This document shows positions 23,072 to 31,380 of a DNA stretch of 46,244 nucleotides, piece by piece. The stretch lies in NCBI RefSeq assembly GCF_937129525.1, contig NZ_CAKZNK010000075.1, positions 1-46,244 on the forward strand, given 5' to 3'. Origin of the DNA: an uncultured Chloroflexus sp. (GTDB taxonomy: Bacteria; Chloroflexota; Chloroflexia; Chloroflexales; Chloroflexaceae). Both the position numbers and the translations under genes were made by a program. Position 1 is the first letter of the stretch, and each line of letters begins with the position of its first letter. A model generated the notes under the pieces. The model was given only the letters and a program-made list of their open reading frames with translations, did not search any database and was not told the origin of the DNA.

Positions 23072-23968
23072 TCAGGCCACCTGTGCCGCCGGCAGTTGCC
23101 GCAACCACGGCAACAGAATGTCGAGAAACGCCTGCGGTGTCTCGTCGAATGGGCAGTGGCCGCTGTCAGGGATGAGTCTGATCTCCGCATGCGGGATCAT
23201 GCGTTGTTTGATGATCTCGGCGTGGGCAGGTGGGATGGACTGATCCTCAGTGCCCCAGATCAAAAGCGTCGGCGCCTGTATCTCACCCGGCTTGAGATCG
23301 AGCACCAGGTTGGCAAATTCACGGCTCACCTTGAGGTATGAACCGGCGCCGTACCGGCGCAGCGGGCCACTAAATGTCTCAACCAGCTCCGGGGTAACGC
23401 ATTCCTTGCGATGATACGCCGATAGTAAACCCTGCCGCACTCCCCAGCGATTGCCAAAGACGCCAGCCAACGCCTCGCCGATCAGCGGCGCGCCAATCGC
23501 GTCAAGCATCAAGCGATCGACCGGGCTGAGTGGTCGGGCCTGCAATTGCGCGCCTGAGCTGTTGACCAGCACTAGCGCCTTGACCTGGTCGGGATAAGCG
23601 CGGGCCAGTTCGGCGCTAACAACGCCACCCATCGAGTGACCGACCACTACTGCCGGCTGGCCAATCACGTCGCGAATGAACGCCGCTGCCTGCGCTGCCC
23701 AGCGTTCTCGACTGGGGCGACCTGCCGGACGAGCCGAATAGCCGAAGTAGTAGAGATCAATTGCGTAGAGGGTGTGTTCGCTGGCAAGCGGACGCATCAC
23801 CGGACGCCAGTGTTCGATCAAGGCGCCATAACCATGGATCAAGAGCACTGGCAAACCCTGCGCTGGCGATGAGATCCAGGCCCGCATCAAGCCATCGGGT
23901 CCGCTGCGGTATTCTTCCCGGATTTCAAACCGGCGTTCGGTGCCGGTAGGGATACTTGTGGTCATCAT
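23072..23968 (-). CDS. Alpha/beta hydrolase
   Basis: A 298-residue hydrolase: LLIHGYGALIEHW (oxyanion), the GHSMGG elbow, IWGTEDQSIPP with the acid, and DSGHCPFDE with the catalytic His. The layout is that of plant-chloroplast-like and BchO-like hydrolases; the substrate is unknown. The ATG at 23968 follows GGAG; the longer frame upstream has no support. It ends 32 bases from the truncated haemoglobin stop, in convergent orientation. Confidence 0.8.
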   Translation of the reverse strand: MMTTSIPTGTERRFEIREEYRSGPDGLMRAWISSPAQGLPVLLIHGYGALIEHWRPVMRPLASEHTLYAIDLYYFGYSARPAGRPSRERWAAQAAAFIRDVIGQPAVVVGHSMGGVVSAELARAYPDQVKALVLVNSSGAQLQARPLSPVDRLMLDAIGAPLIGEALAGVFGNRWGVRQGLLSAYHRKECVTPELVETFSGPLRRYGAGSYLKVSREFANLVLDLKPGEIQAPTLLIWGTEDQSIPPAHAEIIKQRMIPHAEIRLIPDSGHCPFDETPQAFLDILLPWLRQLPAAQVA

Positions 23969-24305
23969 TATGGTTGCTCCGTTAATCGGGATCGAAAATA
24001 GACATAACAGATTTATGATCAGCATACCATGTTTGCAATGATTTTGCACAGAGTTTGTCGAACTTTTTTGACGCAGAGCAACTCATCTCGCTCCTTCCGG
24101 ATGAGTGAGCGAGTCACTCAACAAACCCGACTCGTGGTTGGGCGAGAGCGACCGGTCAACCGGCGTGAACTGACCTCAGCGCGGCATGAGTAATCTTGCG
24201 GCGCGCAGCTATCGACGCAAGGTTATCCACTCAACACGCCATTCCTGACCGGATAAGGGAGCTTGCTAGTCTCTGCCGCTCAACGCGCATTGCAGTGCGT
24301 GAAGA

Positions 24306-25376
24306 TCAGGTTTCCAACGCCAATGTGATATTCCCAGCAGTCGATGACGCCTGTACCTGCGCTCCACCTTCACCGAGAGTCGCGGTTAATGAGCGTCGGT
24401 TGACAACCTGCGCAGCCAGCGCATCGGGCACGGTGATCTGGCCGCTCACTGTGCTGAAGGCAAGGTCAACATCGGGCTGGCGCAGGGTGATCGCAATGTC
24501 GCCGGAAATAGTCTGAATGCGGTGTTGGCCGGCGGCAAGCTGGCCGATAAAGGTTATGGCGCCGCTTCCTGAATCGAGCGCAAGCTGCCTTGTGATCGCC
24601 GTATCTACCACAATCTGCCCGGAGACGGTCTTGATTTGCGCCACATTTGCTGCGCCACGCACCGTCACATCGCCACTGGTTGTTTGCGCGATCAGGTTAT
24701 CAAGCTGGCCGGTGAGAAACAGATCGCCACTCACAGTTGTACACTGGAGCGAACCGCGCTGATCGCGGAGTTCAATCGCGCCGCTGGTAGTGTTGATCGT
24801 CAGATCGCCGCCGGCGCCATCGGCATTGACCCGACCACTGACTGTTGTCACGGTGCCGCTGGCGACAGTCTGGCGGAGCGAAACCTCACCTGACCCCAGC
24901 GACACGTCAAAGGTAACGTCGGGTGGCAGAGCCAGTTCCAGCCGGGCATACGGATTGCGTCCAAAACTCCATGGCGCCCATGACTGGCGCCTGACATCGA
25001 TATAGAGTGTATCGCCACGCTGCTCAGCGACCACCTGGATCTGAGCCGCTGCGCTCGCCGCCGCATTGGCCGCCCAACCAAACCCGCGCCGTTCACCGCT
25101 CAGCACAACCTCTTCACCAGAGGCGCCATTCAATACCACCTGATCGTTTACGCCAGTCACTTCGACCCGCGTCACGGTAAAGCGTTGCACAGGAATGGCC
25201 TGCGCGCTATCTACCCGCGCCACCTGCACATCGATCCCGGCAATGGTGCCACGACTGAAGAGTTCAAACAACAACCAGCCAATTCCACCCAGGATGAGCG
25301 CGATGCCCAGCAGGCGCCGGCCAACCGATTGCGCAACCAGGCGTGACGAGGACGTGGGTGGTTCAGTGCTTTTCAT
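24306..25376 (-). CDS. DUF4097-type beta-repeat membrane-anchored protein
   Basis: A 356-residue protein: short cytoplasmic N terminus, one membrane segment (LLGIALILGGIGWLLFELF, about 22-40), then an extracytoplasmic region whose second half is built of repeated strands ending in TVSG, TTSG or GSGAI (about eight units from residue 165). This is the solenoid pattern of DUF4097 (adhesin-like) proteins, often partners of envelope stress systems. Start at 25376, 38 bases after the phosphatase gene, so the two may be cotranscribed. Function unknown. Confidence 0.8.
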   Translation of the reverse strand: MKSTEPPTSSSRLVAQSVGRRLLGIALILGGIGWLLFELFSRGTIAGIDVQVARVDSAQAIPVQRFTVTRVEVTGVNDQVVLNGASGEEVVLSGERRGFGWAANAAASAAAQIQVVAEQRGDTLYIDVRRQSWAPWSFGRNPYARLELALPPDVTFDVSLGSGEVSLRQTVASGTVTTVSGRVNADGAGGDLTINTTSGAIELRDQRGSLQCTTVSGDLFLTGQLDNLIAQTTSGDVTVRGAANVAQIKTVSGQIVVDTAITRQLALDSGSGAITFIGQLAAGQHRIQTISGDIAITLRQPDVDLAFSTVSGQITVPDALAAQVVNRRSLTATLGEGGAQVQASSTAGNITLALET

Positions 25377-25414
25377 ACGTCAATCCTTAATCCTTACAAT
25401 ATGGTTTATGTCTT

Positions 25415-25936
25415 TCATTCCATCTGACGATGCGCCACCGGTGTCGGTTGCAACGTTGCCCAGGCGCGCGCGTAAGCCTCCTGCGCCGGTGTCTCTGGAC
25501 TGTGGGGGTAGCGCGCTGCTTTGGCAACGGTTTGCCAGAGACGCGCGACTGTTGCCAGGGCCGCATCGCCGGTCGCGCCGTGGCGCACCAGCCAGCAACC
25601 AACGACCATGCCAGTGCGACCAATGCCACCGCGACAATGCAGGTAGACGGTCGCGCCCTGTTCGCGCGCCTGATCGATGGCGGCCAGGATCGCCTGCATC
25701 ACCGCCGGCGATTCCGGCACCCCAAAATCGGGGATGGGAAAGCGCAGATGAGCGATTGTCGGCGGCAACGCAGTTGCGTAATCCCAGGCTTCACCGGGCG
25801 CCGTCAGATCGATAAAGCAGGTAACTCCGGCGGCGACATACCAATTTAGCCGTTCGACATCAGCCGCAGTCGGGAACGGATACTCTCCGGCCAGGAACCG
25901 TTCGGCAACGCGATACGAATTAGCATGGGGAAGCAT
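25415..25936 (-). CDS. Dual-specificity / tyrosine protein phosphatase
   Basis: A 173-residue cytoplasmic enzyme with the P-loop HCRGGIGRTG (catalytic Cys and Arg) and a likely general acid in FIDLTAPGEAWDY. The family removes phosphate from Tyr/Ser/Thr or from small phospho-metabolites. Start at 25936 has no Shine-Dalgarno; TACCCT eight bases ahead may be a -10 of a leaderless transcript. Divergent from the NYN gene. Confidence 0.85.
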   Translation of the reverse strand: MLPHANSYRVAERFLAGEYPFPTAADVERLNWYVAAGVTCFIDLTAPGEAWDYATALPPTIAHLRFPIPDFGVPESPAVMQAILAAIDQAREQGATVYLHCRGGIGRTGMVVGCWLVRHGATGDAALATVARLWQTVAKAARYPHSPETPAQEAYARAWATLQPTPVAHRQME

Positions 25937-26070
25937 AAGGATACAGGGTAGCAGGTCGGCGCAGATAAAACCATCGGCATCATGGTACGATACTCTTGGA
26001 AGCTTGCTGCAACCCGCCGGGATCGCAGCCTTTATGTCGCATTGGGCAACATCTTCAGGTACAATACGTT

Positions 26071-26565
26071 ATGCCGATACTCATTGACGGTCACAACCTG
26101 ATCGGCCAGCTCCCCGACATCGATCTCAGCGATCCCGATGACGAAGCGAAACTTGTGGCCAAATTGCGCCGCTATGCAGCGCGGAAACGGGGACGCCGCA
26201 TCGTGGTCATCTTTGACGGTGGCGTCTACGGCCATCCCCAAAATCTAAACGGTTATGGTGTTGAGGTTCGTTTTGTTAAGCCGCCACGGGATGCCGACCA
26301 GGAACTTATCCGACAGATTCGAACGATCCGCCGCTGCGAAGAGTGGCAGGTTGTCTCTTCAGACCGGGCTGTAGCGGGTGAAGCGCAGGCGCGCGGCATC
26401 CGGGTTATCCCGGCGCAAGAGTTTGCCCGTCGCCTGCAACAGCTCGATCAGCCACGAATCAACGCCAACGACAAACGGGCCGATCGCCCATTGAGCAAAG
26501 CCGAAGTGGAAGAATGGCTACGCTTCTTCGGCGTGGATGAAGATGAAGACGCGCTGTACTACTGA
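26071..26565 (+). CDS. NYN-domain (YacP/Rae1-like) RNase-like protein
   Basis: A 164-residue protein starting MPILIDGHNLIG, with acidic residues of the PIN/NYN active site (Asp in IDGHN, DGG in VVIFDGG, DADQELIRQI, and SSDRAVAGEA). Relatives such as YacP/Rae1 act on ribosome-linked mRNA. I take the ATG at 26071: the open frame from 25996 has no support, and TACAAT (26060-26065) ends five bases before this ATG, fitting a leaderless transcript. It is the first of a row of close plus-strand genes. Confidence 0.85.
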   Translation: MPILIDGHNLIGQLPDIDLSDPDDEAKLVAKLRRYAARKRGRRIVVIFDGGVYGHPQNLNGYGVEVRFVKPPRDADQELIRQIRTIRRCEEWQVVSSDRAVAGEAQARGIRVIPAQEFARRLQQLDQPRINANDKRADRPLSKAEVEEWLRFFGVDEDEDALYY

Positions 26566-26621
26566 AACAACCGGGTGCTATCCGTTCTGCCAATCCCAAC
26601 TCAAACGAACACCAGATTGCT

Positions 26622-27485
26622 ATGCCTGACCCGATCACCGAACAGAATCGCCGCTCGTGGAATGCCGTCGTGCCGGCGCATATCAGTCATCGCGCTGATG
26701 AAGCCGCCTTTCTACGCAACGGCGGCTCGACCCTCTTCCCCGAAGAGATTGCGCTGCTCGGCGAGATACGGGGTTGTCGATTACTGCATCTCCTCTGCAA
26801 TACCGGCGCCGATAGTCTATCGCTCGCGGCGCGCGGCGCGGTCGTCACCGGCGTCGATCTGAGCGATGCCGCAATTGCCTATGCCCGGGCCTTGAGCGCA
26901 GCCAGTGGCATCCCGGCGACATTCGCGCAGGCTGATGTTTACGAGTATCTGGCCGCCGCCCGGGCAGATGGATACCGCTTCGAGCGCATCTATGCCGGCT
27001 ATGGCGTGATCTGCTGGCTGCGCGACTTGCGCGCTTTCGCCGCCGGTGTTGCCGGTCTGCTTGCGCCGGGCGGGCGATTCGTGTTGATAGAATTCCACCC
27101 TGCCTCAAATATGTTCACTGCCGACTGGCGGCTGGCATACGATTACCCGCGCGGCGGAAATCGATTGGAACTGCCCGGCGTGGGCGATTATGTTGGCGCG
27201 GCGGCAGGCGGGCTATCACCTTCGGGATTCTTGCCCGGTGTGCGTGAGTTTACTAATCCAGAACCATGCACACTTTACCGCTGGGGGATTGGTGAGGTGG
27301 TGACGGCCCTGGCTCAGGCCGAATTGCGCCTGCGCGAACTCCACGAGTACTGTTATGTCAATGGAGAACGCCCATTCGAGCGCATGACTCCGGCCCCTGG
27401 CCGTCGAATGTTGCCACCGCCTGACGTGCCGGCGATCCCACTGATGTACGGTCTCGCTGTAGAAAAGGATGGCGATGATGAGTGA
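26622..27485 (+). CDS. Class I SAM-dependent methyltransferase
   Basis: A 287-residue methyltransferase: HLLCNTGADSLSLAARGA (motif I, with LLCNTG in place of the usual xxGxG), TGVDLSDAAIAYAR (motif II acid), and GGRFVLIEFHP. It matches the ubiquinone/menaquinone-type class in fold, substrate unknown. It ends inside the next gene (folB), so it is part of the same operon and may modify the product of the pterin-type genes. Confidence 0.8.
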   Translation: MPDPITEQNRRSWNAVVPAHISHRADEAAFLRNGGSTLFPEEIALLGEIRGCRLLHLLCNTGADSLSLAARGAVVTGVDLSDAAIAYARALSAASGIPATFAQADVYEYLAAARADGYRFERIYAGYGVICWLRDLRAFAAGVAGLLAPGGRFVLIEFHPASNMFTADWRLAYDYPRGGNRLELPGVGDYVGAAAGGLSPSGFLPGVREFTNPEPCTLYRWGIGEVVTALAQAELRLRELHEYCYVNGERPFERMTPAPGRRMLPPPDVPAIPLMYGLAVEKDGDDE

Positions 27486-27861
27486 TTGGGGTATCGGGCA
27501 CGACCGCATCATCTTGAGCGGGATGCAATTCATCGGCTACCACGGCACCCGTCCGGAAGAGAATCGGCTCGGTCAACGATTTGTGGTTGATGTGGCAATC
27601 GAGCTTGATCTGCGCGCTGCCGGCTCAAGTGACGATCTAAGCCAGACGGTTGATTACAATCAGATTCACGACCGGGCGCGCGCAATTGTGTGCGGGCCGC
27701 CGCTCAAGCTGACCGAAGCGGTAGCCGAGCAGATTGCCACTGCGGTGCTAGTGGATCATCCCCAGGTTCGAGCAGTTGCTGTGCGAGTGACGAAACCGGG
27801 AGTGCGACTCGGCGAAACGATCCTTGCCGGCTCGATAGTTGAAATTGTGCGCCGACGATGA
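27475..27861 (+). CDS. Dihydroneopterin aldolase FolB
   Basis: A 128-residue enzyme with the family hallmarks: GMQFIGYHGTRPEENRLGQRF (with the conserved Glu in YHG-x3-EE), a TVDYNQIHD segment, LTEAVAEQIA, and VRVTKPGVRLG with the catalytic Lys. It cleaves or epimerises 7,8-dihydroneopterin. The start overlaps the methyltransferase by 11 bases (the ATG at 27478 is equally possible; AGGA lies ahead). Its stop overlaps the next ATG (ATGATG). Confidence 0.88.
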   Translation: MMSDWGIGHDRIILSGMQFIGYHGTRPEENRLGQRFVVDVAIELDLRAAGSSDDLSQTVDYNQIHDRARAIVCGPPLKLTEAVAEQIATAVLVDHPQVRAVAVRVTKPGVRLGETILAGSIVEIVRRR

Positions 27862-28526
27862 TGCGACCATGGGTAACGCTCAGTTTTGCGCAAACCCTCG
27901 ATGGACGGGTAGCGGCGCTTGACGGCAGCTCGCAGTGGATCAGCGGGCCGGAATCGCTCCATTTTTGCCATCGGCTACGCGCAGCTCACGCCGCGATCAT
28001 GGTTGGCGTTGGCACCGTTTTGCGTGACGATCCACGCCTGACAGTGCGTCTCGTGGCAGGACGCGATCCGCTACGGGTGATCGTGGATACAACGCTACGA
28101 GCGCCACTCACGGCGGCAGTTATCCGCGACGGCGCGGCAGGTGGCACCATTCTGGCCTGCACGGCTGCCGCGCCCGATGTTCGCCGGAAAGCCTTGCAGG
28201 ACTGCGGCGCAACCGTTCTAACCTTGCCGGAAGCGGTGGCTGGCGGGGTTGATCTGGCAGCGCTGCTCGATGCGCTGGGTGAACGCGGCATCGATAGTGT
28301 GATGGTTGAAGGAGGCGCGCGACTGATCACCAGTCTGTTGCGTGAACGACTGGTCGATGCGGTGGCGATCACCATCGCGCCAATCATCCTTGGCGCCGGC
28401 CCAATTGCGATTGGCGATATTGGAATTACTACCCTCACGCAGGCGATCAGACTGCGCAATGCGACCTGGACAAACTACGGCGCCGATGTGGTCGTCGAGG
28501 GGGTCATTGACTATGAATCAGGATAA
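27858..28526 (+). CDS. RibD C-terminal-type reductase (stand-alone)
   Basis: A 222-residue NADPH-dependent reductase of the RibD_C/DHFR-like fold: FAQTLDGRVAALDGSSQWISG, the VGVGTVLRDDPRLTVR signature, LRVIVDT, and VMVEGGARLITSLL. It lacks the N-terminal deaminase half of RibD, so it is either the stand-alone riboflavin reductase or a pterin/dihydrofolate reductase. In this operon with folB and a PTPS homologue a pterin substrate is plausible. ATGA coupling to folB. Confidence 0.85.
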   Translation: MMRPWVTLSFAQTLDGRVAALDGSSQWISGPESLHFCHRLRAAHAAIMVGVGTVLRDDPRLTVRLVAGRDPLRVIVDTTLRAPLTAAVIRDGAAGGTILACTAAAPDVRRKALQDCGATVLTLPEAVAGGVDLAALLDALGERGIDSVMVEGGARLITSLLRERLVDAVAITIAPIILGAGPIAIGDIGITTLTQAIRLRNATWTNYGADVVVEGVIDYESG

Positions 28527-28610
28527 AAATGATTGCGCCAGCGGCTGGCTGTGATCGCGCAGCAATCAGCCCGAATCGCGCAATCTGACAATGAAAAGCC
28601 GACACACCGT

Positions 28611-29642
28611 ATGACAGCAGCTATCCCGGCGCAGGCGATCTGGTTTACCGCGCCGCGCGCAGTCACAATCCAGCGCGAAGAAGCGCCGCCGCCGAACAGG
28701 AATGAAGTGCGTATCGCGGCAATTTCCTCATTGATTAGCCACGGCACTGAACGGCTGGTCTATCGCGGCGAGGTTGATCCCACCTTGCCGCTTGACCTGC
28801 CCACGTTGCGCGGTAGCTTTGCCTTTCCGCTCAAATATGGCTACGCGATTGCCGGACGGGTGATCGATGTTGGCGCCGATGTAACCGGATTGCAGGTCGG
28901 TGATCTGGTGGCAGCCCTGCATCCCCATCAGAGCGTCTTTACGATTGCGGCGCACCTGGTCAAGCGCCTCCCGGACAATTTCGATCCGGCGTTGGGTGGA
29001 TTTTATGCCAACGTGGAAACGGCGCTGACGATTTGTCACGACGCCGCGCCCCGCCTGGGCGAGACAGTGCTGGTATGCGGGCAAGGTGTGGTCGGGTTGC
29101 TGGTCACCCAATTGCTGCGCATGGCCGGCGCACAGGTCATCGCGGTAGATCCCGTGCCGCAACGGCGAGCGCTGGCTACGCAGTTCGGCGCGATCGCGCT
29201 GGCGCAGGCCGATCCGGCAGCAATCGCCTGCCTGACCGAGGGGCGCGGGGCCGACATTGCCATTGAAGTCAGCGGCGCGCCGACGGCGCTGCAACAAACT
29301 ATCGATGCGGTAGCGGTGGAAGGGTTGGTGGTCGTTGCGTCGTGGTACGGCCAAAAACCGGTGACGCTTTCGCTCGGCAGCCACTTTCACCGGGGAAGAG
29401 TGCGCCTCCGTTCGTCGCAGGTAGGTCGGCTGGCGCCGGAAATGTTGCCGCGCTGGGATTATGAACGTCGCGCGGCGATGGTGATGAACCTGTTGCCGCG
29501 CTTACGGCTTGAGGAACTGGTCAGTCACCGCTTTCCCATCACGCGGGCGGCTGAGGCGTATGCCTTGCTAGATGCGGCGACACCCGAAGTGACACAGGTG
29601 ATGTTTGTCTATCAGGATGAAGCTCTGAAGCGAAACGAGTGA
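28611..29642 (+). CDS. MDR-family dehydrogenase without zinc ligands
   Basis: A 343-residue medium-chain dehydrogenase/reductase. The Rossmann part (VLVCGQGVVGLLVTQLLRMAGAQVIAVDP) is intact. The catalytic zinc Cys and the Glu of GHE are replaced (ISHGTERLVY and KYGYAIAGRV), and the structural four-Cys lobe is absent, so it should work without zinc. The SHGTERL segment recalls BchC, a related dehydrogenase, but the neighbours point to another substrate. Start at 28611, 84 bases after the reductase gene; an upstream extension to 28533 has no support. It overlaps the next gene's possible GTG start. Confidence 0.75.
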   Translation: MTAAIPAQAIWFTAPRAVTIQREEAPPPNRNEVRIAAISSLISHGTERLVYRGEVDPTLPLDLPTLRGSFAFPLKYGYAIAGRVIDVGADVTGLQVGDLVAALHPHQSVFTIAAHLVKRLPDNFDPALGGFYANVETALTICHDAAPRLGETVLVCGQGVVGLLVTQLLRMAGAQVIAVDPVPQRRALATQFGAIALAQADPAAIACLTEGRGADIAIEVSGAPTALQQTIDAVAVEGLVVVASWYGQKPVTLSLGSHFHRGRVRLRSSQVGRLAPEMLPRWDYERRAAMVMNLLPRLRLEELVSHRFPITRAAEAYALLDAATPEVTQVMFVYQDEALKRNE

Positions 29643-29647
29643 CCATT

Positions 29648-30031
29648 ATGTACGAAATCGGTGTTACTGCTCAGTTTGAAGCCGCTCACCGGCTCGAAGG
29701 CGATTTCGGCCCGGCCACCCGCATGCACGGTCACACCTACCGGCTGGAAGCTATCGTGACCGGCAACAACTTGCGCGCCGACGGCACGCTGTTCGACATC
29801 ACCGCGTTACATGGAGCGGTCAATGCCATCGTTGCCGACCTGCACTACCGCGATCTCGGCACTGTCGAAGGGTTACACCATCTCAATACCACGGCTGAAA
29901 ACGTCGCGCGCTACTGTTGGGAACGGATCGCCGCTGCGCTGCGCGGATCCGGTCTGACCACGCTGACCGTGCGCATCTGGGAAAATCCGCAGGCCTACGC
30001 GGCGTATAGCCATCGGTTAGACAGCGCTTAA
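29648..30031 (+). CDS. 6-pyruvoyltetrahydropterin synthase / QueD homologue lacking the catalytic Cys
   Basis: A 127-residue T-fold protein with the three zinc His (AAHRL and MHGHTY) and the C-terminal RIWENP (conserved Glu that anchors the pterin ring). The motif Cys-x3-HGH of QueD and PTPS is here Ala-Thr-Arg-Met-HGH, so the catalytic Cys is Ala and no Glu replaces it as in PTPS-III. It should still bind pterin, but the usual reaction is doubtful. The ATG at 29648 is preferred; a GTG at 29639 overlaps the upstream stop. Confidence 0.8.
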   Translation: MYEIGVTAQFEAAHRLEGDFGPATRMHGHTYRLEAIVTGNNLRADGTLFDITALHGAVNAIVADLHYRDLGTVEGLHHLNTTAENVARYCWERIAAALRGSGLTTLTVRIWENPQAYAAYSHRLDSA

Positions 30032-30087
30032 ATGCCCGATGCAGATCGACGCGCCCAACCGGTTCTTACGACCAGGACTGAGAAGCA

Positions 30088-31125
30088 ATGCTCAACCTCG
30101 CTTTCCTCACGGTTGGCGATCCCAACCGGCTTACCGGCGGTTACCTCTACCATCGCGAAGTGTTTCGACGCTGGCGAGCACAGGGGCATCGCGTTGACGA
30201 AATCGTGCTGGGGCCAGCGGATGTTGATGGGCAACTCACCGCCGCGTCACAGGCAAGCGTCAGAGTGGATGTAGAGCGTTATGACGCGCTATTAATCGAT
30301 GCGCTGGCGCGCGCCGTGGTTGCGCCGTGGATCGATCGGTGGCGCGCGCAGCGTCCGCTTATCGCGTTGATTCACGAACTACCGGCAGTGGCCGGCGCGC
30401 GCGATCCGCGTGAGCAAGAATGGGAACAGGCGCTGCTACGCGCCGATGTTCTGGTAGCGGTTAGCGACGATGGCGCTGCCACCCTCACGGCGCGCGGCGC
30501 TGACTCGGCGCGCATTTGGGTGGTCTCAGGCGGGTGCGACCGCTTGCTGGCGCGCCTTCCAGCCAATATTCCCCGCGAGCCACTCGTCATCGCAGTTGGG
30601 CAATGGATTCCGCGCAAAAACCAGGCCCGGCTGGCGCGAGCATGGGCGCAGTCAGCCGTGAATGGCTGGCGACTTGAGCTGATCGGCGACATTGCGGCTG
30701 ATCCGGTTTATGCCGCTGAGGTTTGGCAAGCCGCGCGTGACTGCGGGTCTACTGTAACCGTGTGCGGCCCGCTCAGCGATGATGAACTGGCCGAACGATA
30801 CGCTCGCGCCAGTGTCTTTGCGCTACCCACACGCTTTGAGGGGTATGGTCTGGTCTTTGCCGAGGCGCTGGCCTGCGGCCTGCCGGTTATCGCCGGCGCG
30901 GTCGGGCCAATACCGGCGCTGGTCGGTAGCGCCGGGTTGCTGGTATCACCTGACGATGAACAGGCGCTGACCACCGCATTACACACCATCGTCACCAACA
31001 ATACCCTTCGCGCTCGCCTCAGTGACGCAGCATATCAACGGGCTGCCACGCTGCCACGCTGGGATGACACTGCGCAACAACTGCTCTCCGCAGTAGCATG
31101 GGCACTCCAGACGGCATCGCGCTGA
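30088..31125 (+). CDS. Glycosyltransferase family 4 protein
   Basis: A 345-residue GT-B enzyme: N-terminal LTVGDPNRLTGGYLYHREVF, linker VISD-like VAVSDDGAATL, donor-domain VIAVGQWIPRKNQARL, and the EGYGLVFAEAL E-x7-E motif, followed by GLPVIAGAVGPIPALV. It should transfer a sugar from a nucleotide-sugar or similar donor. It closes the pterin-type operon (56 bases from the PTPS homologue), so a pterin glycoside is a reasonable product. GGA lies ahead of the ATG at 30088. Confidence 0.85.
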   Translation: MLNLAFLTVGDPNRLTGGYLYHREVFRRWRAQGHRVDEIVLGPADVDGQLTAASQASVRVDVERYDALLIDALARAVVAPWIDRWRAQRPLIALIHELPAVAGARDPREQEWEQALLRADVLVAVSDDGAATLTARGADSARIWVVSGGCDRLLARLPANIPREPLVIAVGQWIPRKNQARLARAWAQSAVNGWRLELIGDIAADPVYAAEVWQAARDCGSTVTVCGPLSDDELAERYARASVFALPTRFEGYGLVFAEALACGLPVIAGAVGPIPALVGSAGLLVSPDDEQALTTALHTIVTNNTLRARLSDAAYQRAATLPRWDDTAQQLLSAVAWALQTASR

Positions 31126-31222
31126 TCAGCAAGTCTGGCGCAAGCGGCAGTCAAGCCGGCTGACTACAACTTCTTCGCAGAGCGTATCAGAATAACAAAA
31201 TTGTCATCTCTGCCGCGCGGTC

Positions 31223-31251
31223 TTGTGACGGCGACTAGCAAGTGTTACAGT
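31223..31251 (+). promoter_or_regulatory. Promoter of the lipoprotein gene
   Basis: TTGTGA (31223-31228) and TACAGT (31246-31251) with a 17-base spacer, 4/6 and 4/6 matches. It would give a leader of about 120 bases ahead of the ATG at 31381. Confidence 0.5.
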
Positions 31252-31314
31252 AATGGGGAGCGCGCAAGTGATCCGGTGAGGGTTACCTGAACGCCACAGC
31301 GCATGGAGGGTTCC

Positions 31315-31364
31315 TTAGAGCCGGCATCGCAGAGAGCGCGTAAGTAAACCGGCAATGGCTCTAA
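31315..31364 (+). promoter_or_regulatory. Long stem-loop in the lipoprotein leader
   Basis: TTAGAGCC-GGC (31315-31325) pairs with ACCGGC (31348-31353) and GGCTCTAA (31357-31364), which ends just before the AAGGGA ribosome site. The fold could hide or expose that site; I cannot match it to a known riboswitch. Confidence 0.45.
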
Positions 31365-31380
31365 CCAAGGGACTTTTATC

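Noticed and set aside
24050-24305. Short inverted repeats (GAGTGA/TCACTC near 24104-24119) between hydrolase and DUF4097 genes
   Set aside because: Stems of six bases in a 256-base gap are too weak to call a terminator or operator.
28611-29642. BchC (bacteriochlorophyllide dehydrogenase)
   Set aside because: Local similarity only; operon partners are pterin-type enzymes, and overall sequence and length differ from what I know of BchC.
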